DNA of 64,000 bases, from positions 62,001 to 126,000 of the forward strand of contig JAEUBA010000074.1 of assembly GCA_018257865.1 (NCBI GenBank), in the 5' to 3' direction. The notes beneath the pieces were generated by a model that saw only the letters and a program-made list of their open reading frames with translations, searched no databases and had not been told where the DNA came from. The position numbers and the translations under genes were made by a program. Within the stretch, counting starts at the first letter, position 1. Each line of letters opens with the position of its first letter. Below are positions 44,176 through 57,248 of the stretch, piece after piece. Origin of the DNA: Stereocaulon alpinum (taxonomy: Eukaryota > Ascomycota > Lecanoromycetes > Lecanorales > Stereocaulaceae).

Positions 44176-46944
44176 ATGACACTGCACCAAGCCAAAGTCA
44201 AAAGCGTCCTTTCCGGAGACACTTTGGTCCTAGCCAGTCTCAATTCTCCTAGCCAAGAAAGGACTTTAAGTCTTGCATTTGTTAGCGCACCCAGGTTGCG
44301 AAGAGAGGGTGATGAAGTCTGTTAACACGTTCCTAAGCCGCTGATGAACCACGCTGATAACTTCGATCTTCAAGCCATTTGCATGGGCATCTAGAGAATT
44401 CCTTCGCGAGCATCTAATTGGTAAGACTGTACAGTTCAAAATTCTATACAGCATACCAACCGGAGTAAAGCGAGAATACGGAGCTGTCTTTCTCAGAGAT
44501 GGAGGTGTATTTCCAGACGACTCAGTAACGGAAGGTTTGGTAAAATTAAGGGACGATGCTAGCCGCAAAGATGACTCTGACGAGTCAAAGAAGCTTTTGG
44601 AAAAGCTAGAAGACGAACAAGGTAAAGCCAAATCCAGCTCGAAGGGGGTTTGGGGCTCTACAGGAGGCAAGGTAGAGAACTCGTATGAACTGCCAGACCC
44701 AAAAGCTTTTGTGGAACAGTGGAAGGGCAAGCCCATAGAAGCTACTATTGAGCGAGTCTTTAGTGGTGACCGAATGATTGCACGGCTACAGCTCTCTCCA
44801 ACCAAGCATGTTCAAACAATGGTCCTTGTTGCAGGTGTCCGAGCACCATCGACCAAGCGGACAAACACAGCTGATGGCAAAGAAATACCTGCTGAACCAT
44901 ATGGTACCGAAGCTCAGCAGTGGATGGAGGAGCGAATGTTGAACCGCAAGGTGAAGATTGAAGTTCTGGGAGCCAGTCCACAAAATCAATTCATCTGCGC
45001 AGTCATACATCCAAATGGAACTATCGCAAAATACATCCTGGAGGCTGGCTTAGCGAGATGTACAGACTTCCATTCAACGATGCTCGGTGGCCAAATGTCC
45101 GAACTTCGGCAAGCTGAGAAGAAAGCAAAAGACAAGGGACTTGGTGTATTCCAAGGTACTGCAACAACTAAGCCACTGGCTGCCGAAGAAGATGCAATCG
45201 TTAGTCGTGTACAAGCCGCGGATACTGTCTACTTGAGAGGCAAATCAGGTGAAGAAAGAAGAGTACAGTTGAGCAGCATCCGACAACCAAAGCCTACAGA
45301 CCCTAAGCAATCGCCGTTCCAAGCAGACGCAAAGGAATTTTTACGAAAGAAGCTAATCGGTAAACATGTGCGAGTAACAACAGATGGCAAGAAAGCGGCA
45401 AGTGAAGGCTTCGAGGAGCGTGATGTGGTTACCATCCTAGTCAATAATAAGAATGTTGCTTTACAGCTAGTCGAAGCCGGCTATGCTTCCGTAATTCGGC
45501 ATCGAAGAGATGATGGTGAGGCTCTAGGCTAGTAATCTTTAAATAAGCCACTGACCTCTGAGTAGGTGATCGGAGTCCTGCCTACGACGAACTCCTGGCT
45601 GCGGAAGAAGCTGCTCAGAAGGATGAGAATGGAATGTGGTCGCCCACACCCCCAGCCGCCAAAACCTATCAAGACTACTCTGAGAATCTTCAAAAAGCCA
45701 AGATTCAATCATCTGTCCTCCAACGGCAGAAAAGAATACCAGCAATTGTTGATTTTGTCAAAGGCGGTTCTCGTTTTACCTTACTCATACCCCGAGAAAA
45801 TGCCAAACTTACCTTTGTGCTCTCCTGCGTTCGTACACCACGCTCTGCCCGTAGCCCGACTGATAAGTCCGAACCTTTCGGACAAGAAGCGCACGACTTC
45901 GCTACCCGCCGCTGCATGCAACGAGACGTTGAGATAGACGTTGAAGCCACTGACAAAGTCGGCGGCTTCATTGGCACCCTCTACATCAACCGTGAGAACT
46001 TTGCAAAGCTACTGCTCGAAGAAGGCCTCGCGAGTGTGCACGCTTACTCCGCCGAGCAATCAGACCATGGCACCGAATTATTTACAGCAGAAGGAAAGGC
46101 TAAAGCAGCCAAGAAAGGCATGTGGCACGATTACGATCCATCGATAACCGACGGCGTCGACGACCTCACTCTTAACGAACCCTCCACCACAAACGGCACC
46201 GCCAACTCAGCCACCCCTCCTACAAAGAAAGACTACCGCGACGTCATAGTAACACACATCGATCAAGCCACCGCCCACCTGAAACTCCAACTAATCGGCC
46301 CCTCCACCTCCGGCGCCCTCACAGAACTCATGTCCGCCTTCGCCAAACACCACCGCTCCCCACCCAGCTCCGAAAAATCTCTCCCCGGCCCACCAAAAGC
46401 CGGCGAATTCGTAGCAGCCCGCTTCTCAGCTGATAGCGAATGGTACCGTGCCCGTATCCGTCGCAACGACCGCGAGAACAAAAAAGCAGACGTCCTCTTC
46501 ATAGACTACGGCAACAGCGAAACCCTCCCCTGGAGCGAACTCCGCCCCATGACACAGCCCCAATTCTCAACCCAAAAACTAAAAGCCCAAGCCATCGACG
46601 CCGCGTTCTCATTCCTTCAATTTCCCAATATGCCGAACTATCTATCCGAATCATGCCGTTTCGTTGAAGATATCACAGCCAATAAACAACTTGTAGCGAG
46701 TGTCGATGCTGAAGAGAAGGATGGGACGTTGTGGATTACGCTGTTCGATGCGGAGGCTGAGGGGGGGGAGGAGGCGAGTATTAATGCTGAGATTGTGGGG
46801 GAGGGGTGGGCGACTGTTAGGAGGCAGTTGAAGGGGTGGGAGAAGGGGAGGGGGAAGGTGCTTGAGGGGTTGGAGGGGAAGAGGAAGGAGGCGGAGAAGG
46901 GGAAGAGAGGGATGTGGGAGTTTGGGGATATTACTGAGGAGTAG
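44176..46944 (+). CDS. SND1: Tudor staphylococcal nuclease (SND1/Tudor-SN homologue)
   Basis: Exons 44176-44316, 44375-45515 and 45566-46944 join to 886 residues, typical for fungal Tudor-SN. The N-terminus MTLHQAKVKSVLSGDTLVLA begins the first of the staphylococcal-nuclease-like repeats; others start near KPIEATIERVFSGDRMIARL, EDAIVSRVQAADTVYLRG and RIPAIVDFVKGGSRFTLLIP. A Tudor domain lies around residues 700-760 (GEFVAARFSADSEWYRARI, then DVLFIDYGNSETLPW). The family binds RNA and methylated proteins and acts in RNA processing and stress granules. The SNase repeats usually have degenerate catalytic sites. Introns are 58 and 50 bp. Base use shifts to G-rich runs near the 3' end. Confidence 0.92.
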
Positions 46945-47180
46945 TGGTCTTATATGGGGACGGACATTGTGAGATGTTGAGATGTGATAGGAATCTCTAG
47001 TGATTTGTGTTTGGATTTCAAAATCAGAAAAAGCACGACGACTCCAAAAGTATCAGACATATCGTGAATCCAACTTTTCTAATGCTAGATCCATTTTTCA
47101 TTCGTTATCCGATCATACACATTCCCAGCTTCCACGCTACCTTACGGTAGGTCCGTATACTATAGAGAATACCGGATACT

Positions 47181-47947
47181 CTACTGAGCAATCCCAATAA
47201 CCCCACAAGCCGGTCTCCCCCCCGCATTTCCCGTAGTCTTACTCTGCTCATGCCCCCCCTTTCCCAAATCATCCGTCCCAGCATGAACAACAATAGTCCG
47301 TCCCAACACACTCTCCGGCCCAATCAATTTAACATGTTCATCAGTAATAGTCCCCTTGGCACACCCCTGCCCATCAGTCTTAAAATTGCCCAAGTCGCCC
47401 ACATGGCGCTCAGAGTCGCTAGGGGCGCCATGAGTTTTGGAGAACGGGTTGAAATGCGGGCCGGCGGAGGTGCAGCCGTTGGTGTTGTCGCCGAATTGGT
47501 GGACGTGCATGCCGCGCTCGGCGGAGGCGTCGTGGCCTTTGATGTCGTAGGATATGGTTGTGGGGGAGGATTCGGAGGTTTGTTCAAAGGTTATGGTGCC
47601 GGTGACGGTGGAGTCACCGCGGAGGACTGCGACTGCGGAGGGGATGGGGTTAGCTTGGGGTCTGTTTTGCTTTGAGGGTGGGGAGCGGTATCGGAGGTTG
47701 GGGGAGGGGTGAAGAGCGGAGGCGGCGGAAGGAGGATGGAGGGAGTGGCGTTGGTGGCAGAGTGTTAGGTGTATGTGGAGGGATCTCATGTGTGTTCCAC
47801 GGCTGCTAAGTGTTTGTAACGGCGTGCCAGATAGTGACGGACAGCCAGTTGGACCCAAATTTGCTCAAACTTGCTCAAGCCGCTCGGTACCTGCAGTCGA
47901 TGGCAGTGGCTAAAGGATTAGATAATGAGCTTACCTGCTTTGACCAT
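47181..47947 (-). CDS. SOD1: Cu/Zn superoxide dismutase
   Basis: Exon 1 is 13 bases (47947-47935, MVKA plus one base) and exon 2 is 47632-47181, together 154 residues, the normal SOD1 length. All metal ligands are present: His47, His49, His64 and His121 for copper; His64, His72, His81 and Asp84 for zinc; Cys58 and Cys147 form the disulfide; Arg144 guides superoxide. The enzyme converts superoxide to oxygen and hydrogen peroxide in the cytosol and mitochondrial intermembrane space. The intron after MVKA is 302 bp, the longest in the window. Its position after the fourth codon is one I recall from other fungal SOD1 genes. Confidence 0.92.
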
Positions 47948-50036
47948 TTTGATTGGCTTTTGTGAATATGTGGGTGGAGATTGGTATATCGATGAGCTTT
48001 GCAGTGTATTGGCGGTTGTGTGGTGGTGAATGGGATGATGATGAATGCCTCGGGGGTGGAAGGTGGGGCAAATTTCACTCGGATTTTGGAGATAGTGGGG
48101 AAGCTAACGTCACGCTGTCCGAACTAATTGCACTTGGTCCGTATAGTCTTCCATGATCTCATGTGTGTTGCAACATCTTATCTTCAATAGTTGTTCATAA
48201 ACAAACAAATCAAATGCATATTCGACGCCCCAATCCACTGCTTCTGTGGGGTCTCGGATAACGAACCATACATAGGGCGCTTCATACCTATGATCTATCT
48301 GATCGCAGCATTATCAGATCTTTAAAGGTTCTGACCTCACGAATGAGGAAGCCGCCAAATCAGTGCATGCACACCATCTTGGTCTGACGGAAAAGTGTAA
48401 TAGGATTTGCACAGTAGAGTAAGCACTACTTCATGTATACAAATGCAGCTCCATGTGGCAGGAACCCCTGGAAGACTCTATTAGCATAATCAGAAGGTCC
48501 TAGATCCAGTGTGAAAGCTGATCCAGATCTTGCCATAACGTTTGCTGCACAAGCTCCTGCCGGATGTAGCAATTTGAATCGCCTCTAGTGGGCAAGACGA
48601 TCAGGGGCCGCAAAATCAGCAGGATCCTTACTTTGTGTCTCCAGGCAATGGTGCTCAAAGAGCCAACATAGGTGCTGCCCTTGTAAATGCAGGACCTGAT
48701 CAGACTGCAGGTCTGAAACCAGTGTTGGTTTTCGTACATCGGCTGAGAAAAGTAGAAAGGGTAAAGCTTGGGACGGCTTGCAGCCTCTTTGGGAGGGGTC
48801 ACTAAGGTACTGGATGCTGACAGGTCGTGACCCTTCGATGACGGTATTATTAGGACTCAAACACCAACTGTGGATAATAACAACCAGATCATGTATATCC
48901 AATAGTAGGGGAATTGATGGTTGGCCGCCACAACTGTGCATGAGGCGCCCCGGCGCATGTATGATACTGGGCAGATCTGTGGAACACCCAGGTAGGAAGA
49001 GCGCAGGCCATCGAATCGGAAGGGTAGAAGCGATCCTCGAATTGGGTGTCACGCGGGACTGGACGGGATAGCTGCAGGATGATGTTGGCTTCGGCAGTGT
49101 TAGGTAAGTGCTTGGTGGGGGTTCGCTCTCCCGGCGGATGTTGCCCCCTTAAGTCAGATTTCTGGAAGCTTTCTGACGCAAGTGGTATGAACGACGATCA
49201 CAACGTGAGAGTTCCAGAAAGGCGACAACGTCCGTGTCCAAATATCGTGGTGGCGACATGCTCGAGGGGTGGCCCAAGTGTTTGTCAAGATGCGCAGATC
49301 TCCACGGCTACTCATGCAGGTAGACAATCGAACTTCTTATATTGGGCTCAGAAAGGATGTGACCTGTCCCGGGAGAACAAAAAGGGTTGCATCAGATTAA
49401 GATTGTATGGGAGATAATGAAAGTGCCATGTTAGACTAGCAGGTGGTAAGTGCCCATACTGTACCACCCCTGCTAAAGGCCAGACCAGACGGCGCTTGTT
49501 GCTTGAAGAAGTCAATTCCCTGCTACTGAGGTACCTAGAGCCCTTTCCCCACCGGTCTGTCGAGCCGAAACAAGCGTCTTGTAATCTCCCACCCCCGGCT
49601 ACCCTCATCTAAACTTTCCAACGGCTCCACCAGAGCGGGCAGCCCTCCTTATGTTTTCTTTTTCTTTTTCTTCCTCTTTCACTTCGCCTTCTACTTTGGT
49701 GTCAAGTTATCTCTCTAACACCACCCAAGGCAGTTGAGGAAGCAGGCTGTGGTTGTGAATCTGTAAGTAAATATTAATATTTTGCCAAGCCTAAGAAATT
49801 TTCTGCCCGCAATTTGCAAAATCAACAGCCTCGGGCTGCAAATGTGATACATACAATCTGATAGCGATAGAGGGTCCTGAAGGTTGACAAGGAGCACACC
49901 ACTCCTACTTATGCTAACTCGATCTCTTGTACATATAGTCTCCCCTTCCTTCCCTGGGCCAGACATACCCTACCTCCCCGCCGCCCTTTTTGAGACATTC
50001 CGAGGAAACTTTCAACACGTTCTATGACAAGCCGTC
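47948..50036. other. Long intergenic region
   Basis: Open frames up to 155 codons exist (48585-49052, minus) but have no recognisable motifs or intron structure. A CT-rich tract lies at about 49650-49700, upstream of the next gene, and may belong to its promoter. Confidence 0.45.
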
Positions 50037-51585
50037 ATGTCCTACTATGAAGCTCAATCATGGCAGTTACCTGCCAGACAGACCTCGTGGGACCAACCAA
50101 CACCACCATCACGTTCCGGTACGATTAGTGCCAAAGCGTTAGACTTAGGAGCAAGGTCTGATGGATATGTAGGGACGGGTTCCACTATGCAGCACGAGGA
50201 TGCATCTGCTTTTGATACCCAGATAGAAGGTGCGTACCTGGTCCCTTGAGGATAGCAGGAGGTTCCGCGGCATACCCATGGTGTACGGGTGCCTTTTGGT
50301 CTGCTTAAAACAGTCATCTGCAAAGACATTTTCCACCGGAGGCTTTCTATTGTAAAGGGGCCCGGCTAACTTATCTTGCAGAGGTTGATCGTGCAGTCGA
50401 TAATCTAAACAAGAGTGGGAAGCTTTTCACGCCCCCAGTCTCAAGGCGAGATTCCCTCCCAGTGATGGGAGGGCCGCGACCGTATTCCGACTTCGGTACG
50501 AATACAGCATTATCCTTTGGAATGCTCGAAGTCGCTGACAAACAGCTTCCAGACCCTCGGATGGGTGGCATGGGACAGCGACACTCTATTAGTGATTATG
50601 AACAGCTACGCCCGCAGTCTGGCTCCAATCTTCAGAGCTTCTACGCAAACCAGCGCCATCAACCAAGACCCAACGAAGCCGAGCAGATGTTGCAAGCAAA
50701 GAGGCGCATGGCTGCGCAACGTGAGCGCGAACTTCGCAACTACCATCAAGAGCAGCAGTACAACAGGAGTGAGTTGCTGTATCCTTCGAGCCGAATTCAT
50801 TTGACTAACGAGCAGGTGCCGTCTCAGACGTTTCTACACAAGGGAAATCCGACCGCGCGATCAGCCCCAATACAATGAACGAAGAGGATCGTCGAGAACT
50901 CATCGCTCGCCAGCATCGAGCTCTCTATGGAAATGAGAGTAGTCCATACTACGAAGGCGGTAACTTCGGTGACGAGAGCCACACGCCCCGTCCATCTAAT
51001 CCAACCTCTGGCAATACAAGTGCAGGTGGTAGAGGACCCTCTCCGCGGGGATATGACACGTACCAAATGGGCCAGAGCCAGGCACAATCCGCAATGGCTG
51101 AGGCTGGCAGCCAGCTGAACGCAAACGACTCTACTCAGAAAGGACCATCGCCAAACCCACAGCAGCAAAGGTCTCGTGCCGACAGCACTGCTTCTCCAGC
51201 GTCCAACCCGCCAAGTCAGAACTTCAGTCTTTTCGAGAGCGCTGCTCAGCAGTCAAGCCGGACCTCGACCTCCTCTCCAGGTGGCTCGCCTCCTCGCCAA
51301 GGAAAGACTTCAGCCCCAGGTGTCGCTCCCATTGGTACTCGTCCCGCTCAGAGTCAAACTTCCAACCCAGCTGTCGTAAAGGCTTCCTCTCCGTCTCCTC
51401 TCGGCTACGGTTTCTCTCCTAATGATGGTTTGAACGCTAACTCCAATTCAAATGAACGATCTACATCATCGAACTCCAATCCTAACCCGTCAAGCGGAAA
51501 CAAAGACTCTAACATGGGCGCATGGGGTAGCAGCAGCGGCGTTTGGGGTAACAAGTCATCTCTTCAAGCATCCGTTTGGGGTTAA
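50037..51585 (+). CDS. Disordered Ser/Asn/Pro/Gln-rich protein, unknown function
   Basis: Exons 50037-50229, 50382-50768 and 50816-51585 join to 449 residues. It begins MSYYEAQSWQLPARQTSWDQ and ends SLQASVWG. A short helical charged stretch (EAEQMLQAKRRMAAQRERELRNYH) and a second, EEDRRELIARQHRALYG, stand out; the rest is low-complexity Ser/Asn/Pro/Gln with WG repeats near the end (MGAWGSSSGVWGN). Introns (152 and 47 bp) have canonical ends, and all three exons are needed for the frame. Such composition is common in RNA-binding scaffolds or condensate-forming proteins, but no domain is recognised. Conserved in related fungi as far as I recall, without known function. Confidence 0.75.
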
Positions 51586-54500
51586 GCGTTCTTGGATTTG
51601 ATACCACGTATACGAACCTGGGAAAAGGTGTTTTGCATGCATTGCGGGTGTCGTTGGTCTAGCATGTGTGTTGGCTGGATATCCCTCTTCGCGGCTTGTT
51701 ACTCGGTCTTCAAAAGAAAACAAATGTCGTTCTATGGCGTTCGCTGGTCATTTACAGGAAATTGGGCAAGGATGTGCGATAACTCTATATGGGAATAGGT
51801 GGTATATCTCAAGCGGAAAATGTGGCATTTGGTGGTTAATACCTTAGCATATGTGTACGTTCGTAAGCGGGCGCTTTGGTCATAGCTGGTGGATGGGGGA
51901 TCTAATTCTTTGGGCATTCATCTTTCAAATGGTCCATGTGCCTACTCCTTTTCCTTACCCTGCAGTGGTCAACTTCTCAAACCTTCGGAGCCTCCTCCTC
52001 CGCTCCCTAAAATGCTGTCTACAGCATTTCTAGCTCACTCAATCGGCCCTTCTCAAAGTCAAGCTCGAAGCCGTGCGCCGTTCAAGAGGCGCAAAATCTT
52101 TAGATTCGTAAAGCGTGAGTGACGTAGCACTTTCCATTCAGCGTCCACGTGGGCATATCTAATCTCCTCTCGACCTTCTTCATCACAGTTACAACTATCC
52201 AACCGGTTTCATTTGACTTCTCTCATCTGTCCTTGTGATTCGCCGTCTATTTAGACTGCTGTTGATTGTTTCGACCGTCTAATAAGGTACTTACTCGGTT
52301 CAAGTTTAGGTATAGCTAGCAACCGTCTTTCAAAACCTGATTCGAATTGCTCACATGATACACTGAACCTTCGTGAACACACACGCAGCCTCGATTCAGC
52401 AAGTATCATAGGCTGCCTACGAATTATAATAGACAAGGGATTATTTCCCCATGAGTAAATACTGCCAAGCCATTATACTGTTCCCACTACTCGAAAAGAA
52501 ACCTGCATGCAAACCTTCCAATATGGAAAATTATAATTTTGACTTTAGGAAAACGATTGCTCAGAAACTCCAGATCTGGAACCTTGCATGAAGTCAATAG
52601 TATCCTATCTTGACGCGTGTGACGCGTACCTCGCTGTTGACCAACCTGCCAAGCTAAAACCTCCGGTGTTTGCCGATTCGCTGGTTCGCAAGTCCAACGA
52701 CATCTCTTCATCTATTGACCTCTCACACGTGATTGCCTGTATTCGACGTTAACGTAAGTCGTCAGCAGAGAGAGCAGAGTTGATCTGTAGCCAAGAAGGG
52801 CCGAAAACTCTATAGCAGACATCTCTTACTTCAAGGCAGCCATGATCACTTCGTGACGCAGCCCTTGATTCCCATGTCTGAAGGCAGGAAACAGTGAATA
52901 ACATATGAATATAAGCCTTTGATACTGCTGACACGTTGAATTTAACCACGAAAGGATCTACATTCTTATGTCGTATTAGTGAACAAAACTCGCACAATGA
53001 TGCACGCAGCTCAAGTCCAGTGATAGGGTAAAGATTCCTTATACATCGAGGTCCCCACTCCATCACTACAGCCTCCGCAGACAACAAACCAGGTCAAGCT
53101 CCTAGCTGCAGGACTCCGTTGCATCACTCGCTCTCGCGCCAGCGGCAAGTGTTATTCGGTTACGGAACTTTCTCACACAACAGGCACCGATTGCGTCGGC
53201 ATCGCTTTAGATGGACATGATTTACACTGCTCTATCCCTGCAACAACCATGGTGTTACATCCCGCGTGTATGTCTATGCTCCATGAAAAATCCTGCCCTC
53301 CTGCCTGAGGGTGCAGACGTTGTTCAGGCAGCTGCCCTCGTCAACCCAGACATGTCCTCCCGATAGGTGGCCCGATACCGCTGCCAATACTTTCGTGCTA
53401 GTTTCTCGGGAATTATTCTGGGGGCCGCTTTTTTGTCAGAAACCGTCACTTGCAAGGTGCTCAATTGGTTGCTGGGAAGGTGATTGATCCTGCCAGGATT
53501 AGAGAAGCGCGGGAGAGTGTCTCGATTGGGTAAGAGTGACGCTGCTTAACTCAGTTGATAACACGAATTTTGGTAGGTTAGGCTATGCGGACGTTGTAGT
53601 ATCCTTTCAATATTCCACTTGTGCTAGCTCGGAAGCTACATCTTCGTACATCACCTTCCTTTGGGAAGGGAACGTGGACTCCGCGATGGTATAGGTAGCG
53701 TTGAGGTCAAAGGATTTTATGATTCGAGGATCGGGACTGGGAATTTCTACTCCGGAATATCTCGCCAAAATGCTGAAAACACTGGTGATGGCTTGTGCGC
53801 GTATTGAAGAGCAGAAGATCTAGGTTTGCATGCTAAGTGATGTGGAGAGTACATCGGATGATGAGGATGACGTGGAGTGTTCGTGCTTCAAGGGAGAAGA
53901 GTCAAGCCAGGTAAAATTCCCTGTTGAACATGCAATGCTGGATCGAAGTTGCTAAAGATCAGAAGTAGCTGACGTTTTTCTTTGTGCGACCATCGCCCTA
54001 CCGTCAGCATACTACAATATCCGCAATCCAACATCAAGACAGATCCTACTCCTTGGTTCAAGAGATCGGCAGCTTTGGTACAAGGCCAGTTGCTCAGCAA
54101 AATCGAGGGCTTTGGCAATTCTTTGAGCACAAGGGTCAACTCTTTCCCGACGCCGTGCTCTTAGTAGACCTACAGGCCTAGTCTAAGACCTACACACCTG
54201 GTCTTTGAATCGTTACATATTGACATGAATCGAAACGGAGCCGCATGCGGAGTAAAACCTTCGGTTTTTCTGTAGCCAACCTCCCTGCATCGAGCAGGGC
54301 GGGTTGGTAGATCGATTGTCATCGTAATGCTCTGCCATATCCGAAACCACTGCGCGGTAATTTCAATTTTATAATCTAGGGCGTGAGTTCGAGTCGCTCT
54401 TGCCAGCCGGTGCCAGGGCTGGAAATTGATATCCGACACTCACTTTAACAGACTTTTGATTTTCCGCTTTTTGCCGCAAGCTATGCTTTGAAGACTCTGA

Positions 54501-54799
54501 TTACACTCTAGAAAGTCTCTCAGTTTTCGTCAAGGCTATTGCCTACGATGCTTAAAATTATCACGTTTGTTCTGTTCGATGGTGCTGGCAGAGGTCCAGA
54601 GACACAGTGTACTTGCCACCAAAGCATGTCTGTTCATCTTCCTCACAGAAGGTGCGTTAGAGTACAACTTCTATCTGGGCTTGAGTTGTGCCTTCCCACC
54701 TAAAGGTTTCCCTTCAAGCATTTGACTTCGTACAACTTCCGTCACAATGTGTTATGCCAATTACAACTTTACCTGGCATTACAGTCAAGCTTCGCAGAC
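51586..54799. other. Long intergenic region
   Basis: These 3.2 kb contain only short unrelated open frames. A tRNA-like GAGTTCGAGTC at about 54370 has no supporting stems. No gene is called. Confidence 0.45.
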
Positions 54800-56293
54800 A
54801 TGTCTCCTCTCAAGTCCAAGAAACACAGCTCGAAGAAACCATCAAGGCTCAGTCAGATCGCCAATGCATCGGCGAGTACGGATGAGCAAGTCCCTGGTCA
54901 TCAAACACCTCCGACCGAACCACCGAGCAGCCATTCGTCGTCTCAGATGGCAAGTGAAAGCACCCATCTGCCCCAGAACGGCTCCAATGAGCTAGGAAGC
55001 CAAACTTTAAGCACAAGTGGAGACATAAACCTTCCTGATAAAAGCTTCGTCGGTGGTGCGTCGATGAGCCTAGAGACAAGCTTGACCGAAAGCCCTGCTC
55101 TTGTCAACTCAAATGAAGACTCTTCTCCCTTATATTCTCCTGTCACACCACCAGATGCCGCCGCAAACGAAGACGACTTGAATTCAAAGACCAGCAAGAC
55201 CCTCCCTACTGACAACTATACAGACTACTCTGTGAGATACTCTGCGCAAAGTGAACAATTAACTGACATGGGATCAAGCTTAAGACGTCAAGTTCAGATC
55301 TTCGAAGAGGACGACGTAGAACCCGAGCACTGGTCTCACCTGCTTCAATCGCCTGCTCCAAGTCCCCTCAACAACCCACACAGGACCCCACAAGAAATTA
55401 TCGAAATCATCGAAATCGAAGACGAATCCAGTGTAGGAACTGCCAAAGCCTCACCAGCAGGCTCCTCTACCTCAAGCGACCTACAAGCTAAGGCCCGCGC
55501 AAGCCTGACCCAACTCCAGAGCTTCGAAGGCGACGACAGAGAAGCCGAGCGCCGGTCTCTTATGCCCCCACCGCCTACTCCAAAAATGAAACATCTCAAC
55601 ACACCATTGGTTCCCAATACTGGGCCCCCCAAAACCACCAAGGACGGCGAACTCAGTGTCAACAGTCACGGTGCGGAAAAGAACGTACAGAATGTTGACC
55701 CTAGTGTACCTAAGAAAGTGAGGTTCGACGATTGGGCGCTATCGCTACCTAACCCTGACCCTGCTGAAGACGAGGAAGATGCCTCGGACGAGGAGCCCAG
55801 CGTCGAAGATACCTATGACACTACCAGGAACAACGGCTCGGACATTCAAACCAGTACTACACAGTCACTCTCGAGATTCAACCAGAAGATGCGCCGTAGC
55901 GCTCAAGACGCCCTTCATGTTTCACAGCGAAATGAACTCCAATCGGCACTAGCCAAAAGACAGAGTCTAGACCACGAAGCAGCACTCCTCTGCTCCAAAC
56001 GATATCAATCAGATCAGGAGATTGCTAGACTATGCGCTTCACTGGGGACGCCAAATGAATCCGGTCGCTCGTTCGATTGGCGTCTGATACTATGGCATCT
56101 GGACCAGCAGCTACAAGTTGTTCAAAAACAAAGGACAGAACTGCGGGAGCAGGGAGAGGGTACTTCGATTCTGGATTTGGAGGTTATAAGGATAATGACG
56201 GCGTTGGGGGTGCCTTCCGAGGCTGGGTTCGTCGCAAAAAGGGCGTTAGCTGGGCAGGGGGAGATGAATAGGAAGAGGCCGCGCATCGAATGA
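54800..56293 (+). CDS. Nuclear-type acidic Ser-rich protein with C-terminal helical region, unknown function
   Basis: 497 residues, one exon from the ATG at 54800 (MSPLKSKKHSSKKPSRLS). The frame is open 78 bases further upstream, but without an ATG. Residues 1-320 are disordered and rich in Ser, Thr, Pro and acidic residues. A basic-acidic block (KKVRFDDWALSLPNPDPAED) follows. The last 150 residues are predicted helical (SALAKRQSLDHEAALLCSKR, DWRLILWHLDQQLQVVQKQR), ending in NRKRPRIE, a likely nuclear localisation signal. I do not recognise the family. Confidence 0.72.
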   Translation: MSPLKSKKHSSKKPSRLSQIANASASTDEQVPGHQTPPTEPPSSHSSSQMASESTHLPQNGSNELGSQTLSTSGDINLPDKSFVGGASMSLETSLTESPALVNSNEDSSPLYSPVTPPDAAANEDDLNSKTSKTLPTDNYTDYSVRYSAQSEQLTDMGSSLRRQVQIFEEDDVEPEHWSHLLQSPAPSPLNNPHRTPQEIIEIIEIEDESSVGTAKASPAGSSTSSDLQAKARASLTQLQSFEGDDREAERRSLMPPPPTPKMKHLNTPLVPNTGPPKTTKDGELSVNSHGAEKNVQNVDPSVPKKVRFDDWALSLPNPDPAEDEEDASDEEPSVEDTYDTTRNNGSDIQTSTTQSLSRFNQKMRRSAQDALHVSQRNELQSALAKRQSLDHEAALLCSKRYQSDQEIARLCASLGTPNESGRSFDWRLILWHLDQQLQVVQKQRTELREQGEGTSILDLEVIRIMTALGVPSEAGFVAKRALAGQGEMNRKRPRIE

Positions 56294-57248
56294 AGTCTTG
56301 ACGGCGTTATGGATAGGGGTTGGCGTTAGGGTCGTTCTTTGAGTGTATGGTGTTACGTATCAATGTTACTGGGTATGTTATGGCGCGATGCTATCGCTAG
56401 GATGCACAGTAGACCCAGTCCAGAGGAATAAGAGTCTTTGTACTTTTATCTGCAGTGGCTAGGGTATACGTTCAGTCCTCTAGTGCTCTAGTGCTTCAAA
56501 GCCAGCTCATAGTCGCTAATACCATACTCGTCTCACTTCCATATAACTAATACACGGGGTATCGTACCCAGAGCTACAGTATACCCATTATCCAAGATAT
56601 CACCTCACATTTTGAAAATCATACCCGTGACAATCGCAACAGTGATCTAAGTAGTACGAGGGGACCTAAGCAAGCCCTGCAGAAACAAACATATCGAAAT
56701 CATCCCGTCTTACCTATCCTACGTTCCTCACTTGGATAGGTACCTCTCATCACAAAAAAGCTAATCAGTAAGTTTGAACGCGTAAAAGGAGAGAGATAAG
56801 GCGTAGATCGAGCGGTTGCTTGGGAGGATGTGGATGTGGATGTTGTTGGGTTTGATGACGATTTCTGGACTGATTGTCTGATTTGGAGAGGGGATGTGCG
56901 GGGATGAGGGACGAGGAGGAGGGTAGGTGTGGAGGATTTGGGGGGTGAAGGAGTGGAGCTAGGAGTAAGGAGAGGAGGAGGTGTTGGTGGGGTTTGATGG
57001 GGTTGATAGGGTATCTTTACTGTATTAGAGGGGCGTATGGTTGCTGTTTACTGTAGATAGTGCATGCATAAGGCGTAGGGCCGTTGTGTGTAGTTTTTGT
57101 GATTAATGTTTATATTGAACAAGAACCTCTATGAAGCAATGCTGTCGCTAGAACGCGGGAAGACGAAACAAAGAGTGCTATGTACAATGCTTCCCTCATT
57201 AGTGTACAAAAATGTACGTATTTACAACCCACCACCGATAGCGCTCTA
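56294..57248. other. Intergenic, convergent 3' ends
   Basis: This separates the unknown gene (+) and ERG1 (-). Around 56800-57010 the + strand is strongly G-rich with repeated GGATGTGG and GGAGGAG motifs. No gene is seen. Confidence 0.5.

Noticed and set aside
48585..49052. 155-codon minus-strand frame between SOD1 and the next gene
   Set aside because: No motif, no intron structure and overlapping frames on both strands of similar length.
54360..54430. Possible tRNA T-arm (GAGTTCGAGTC)
   Set aside because: No cloverleaf can be drawn around it.
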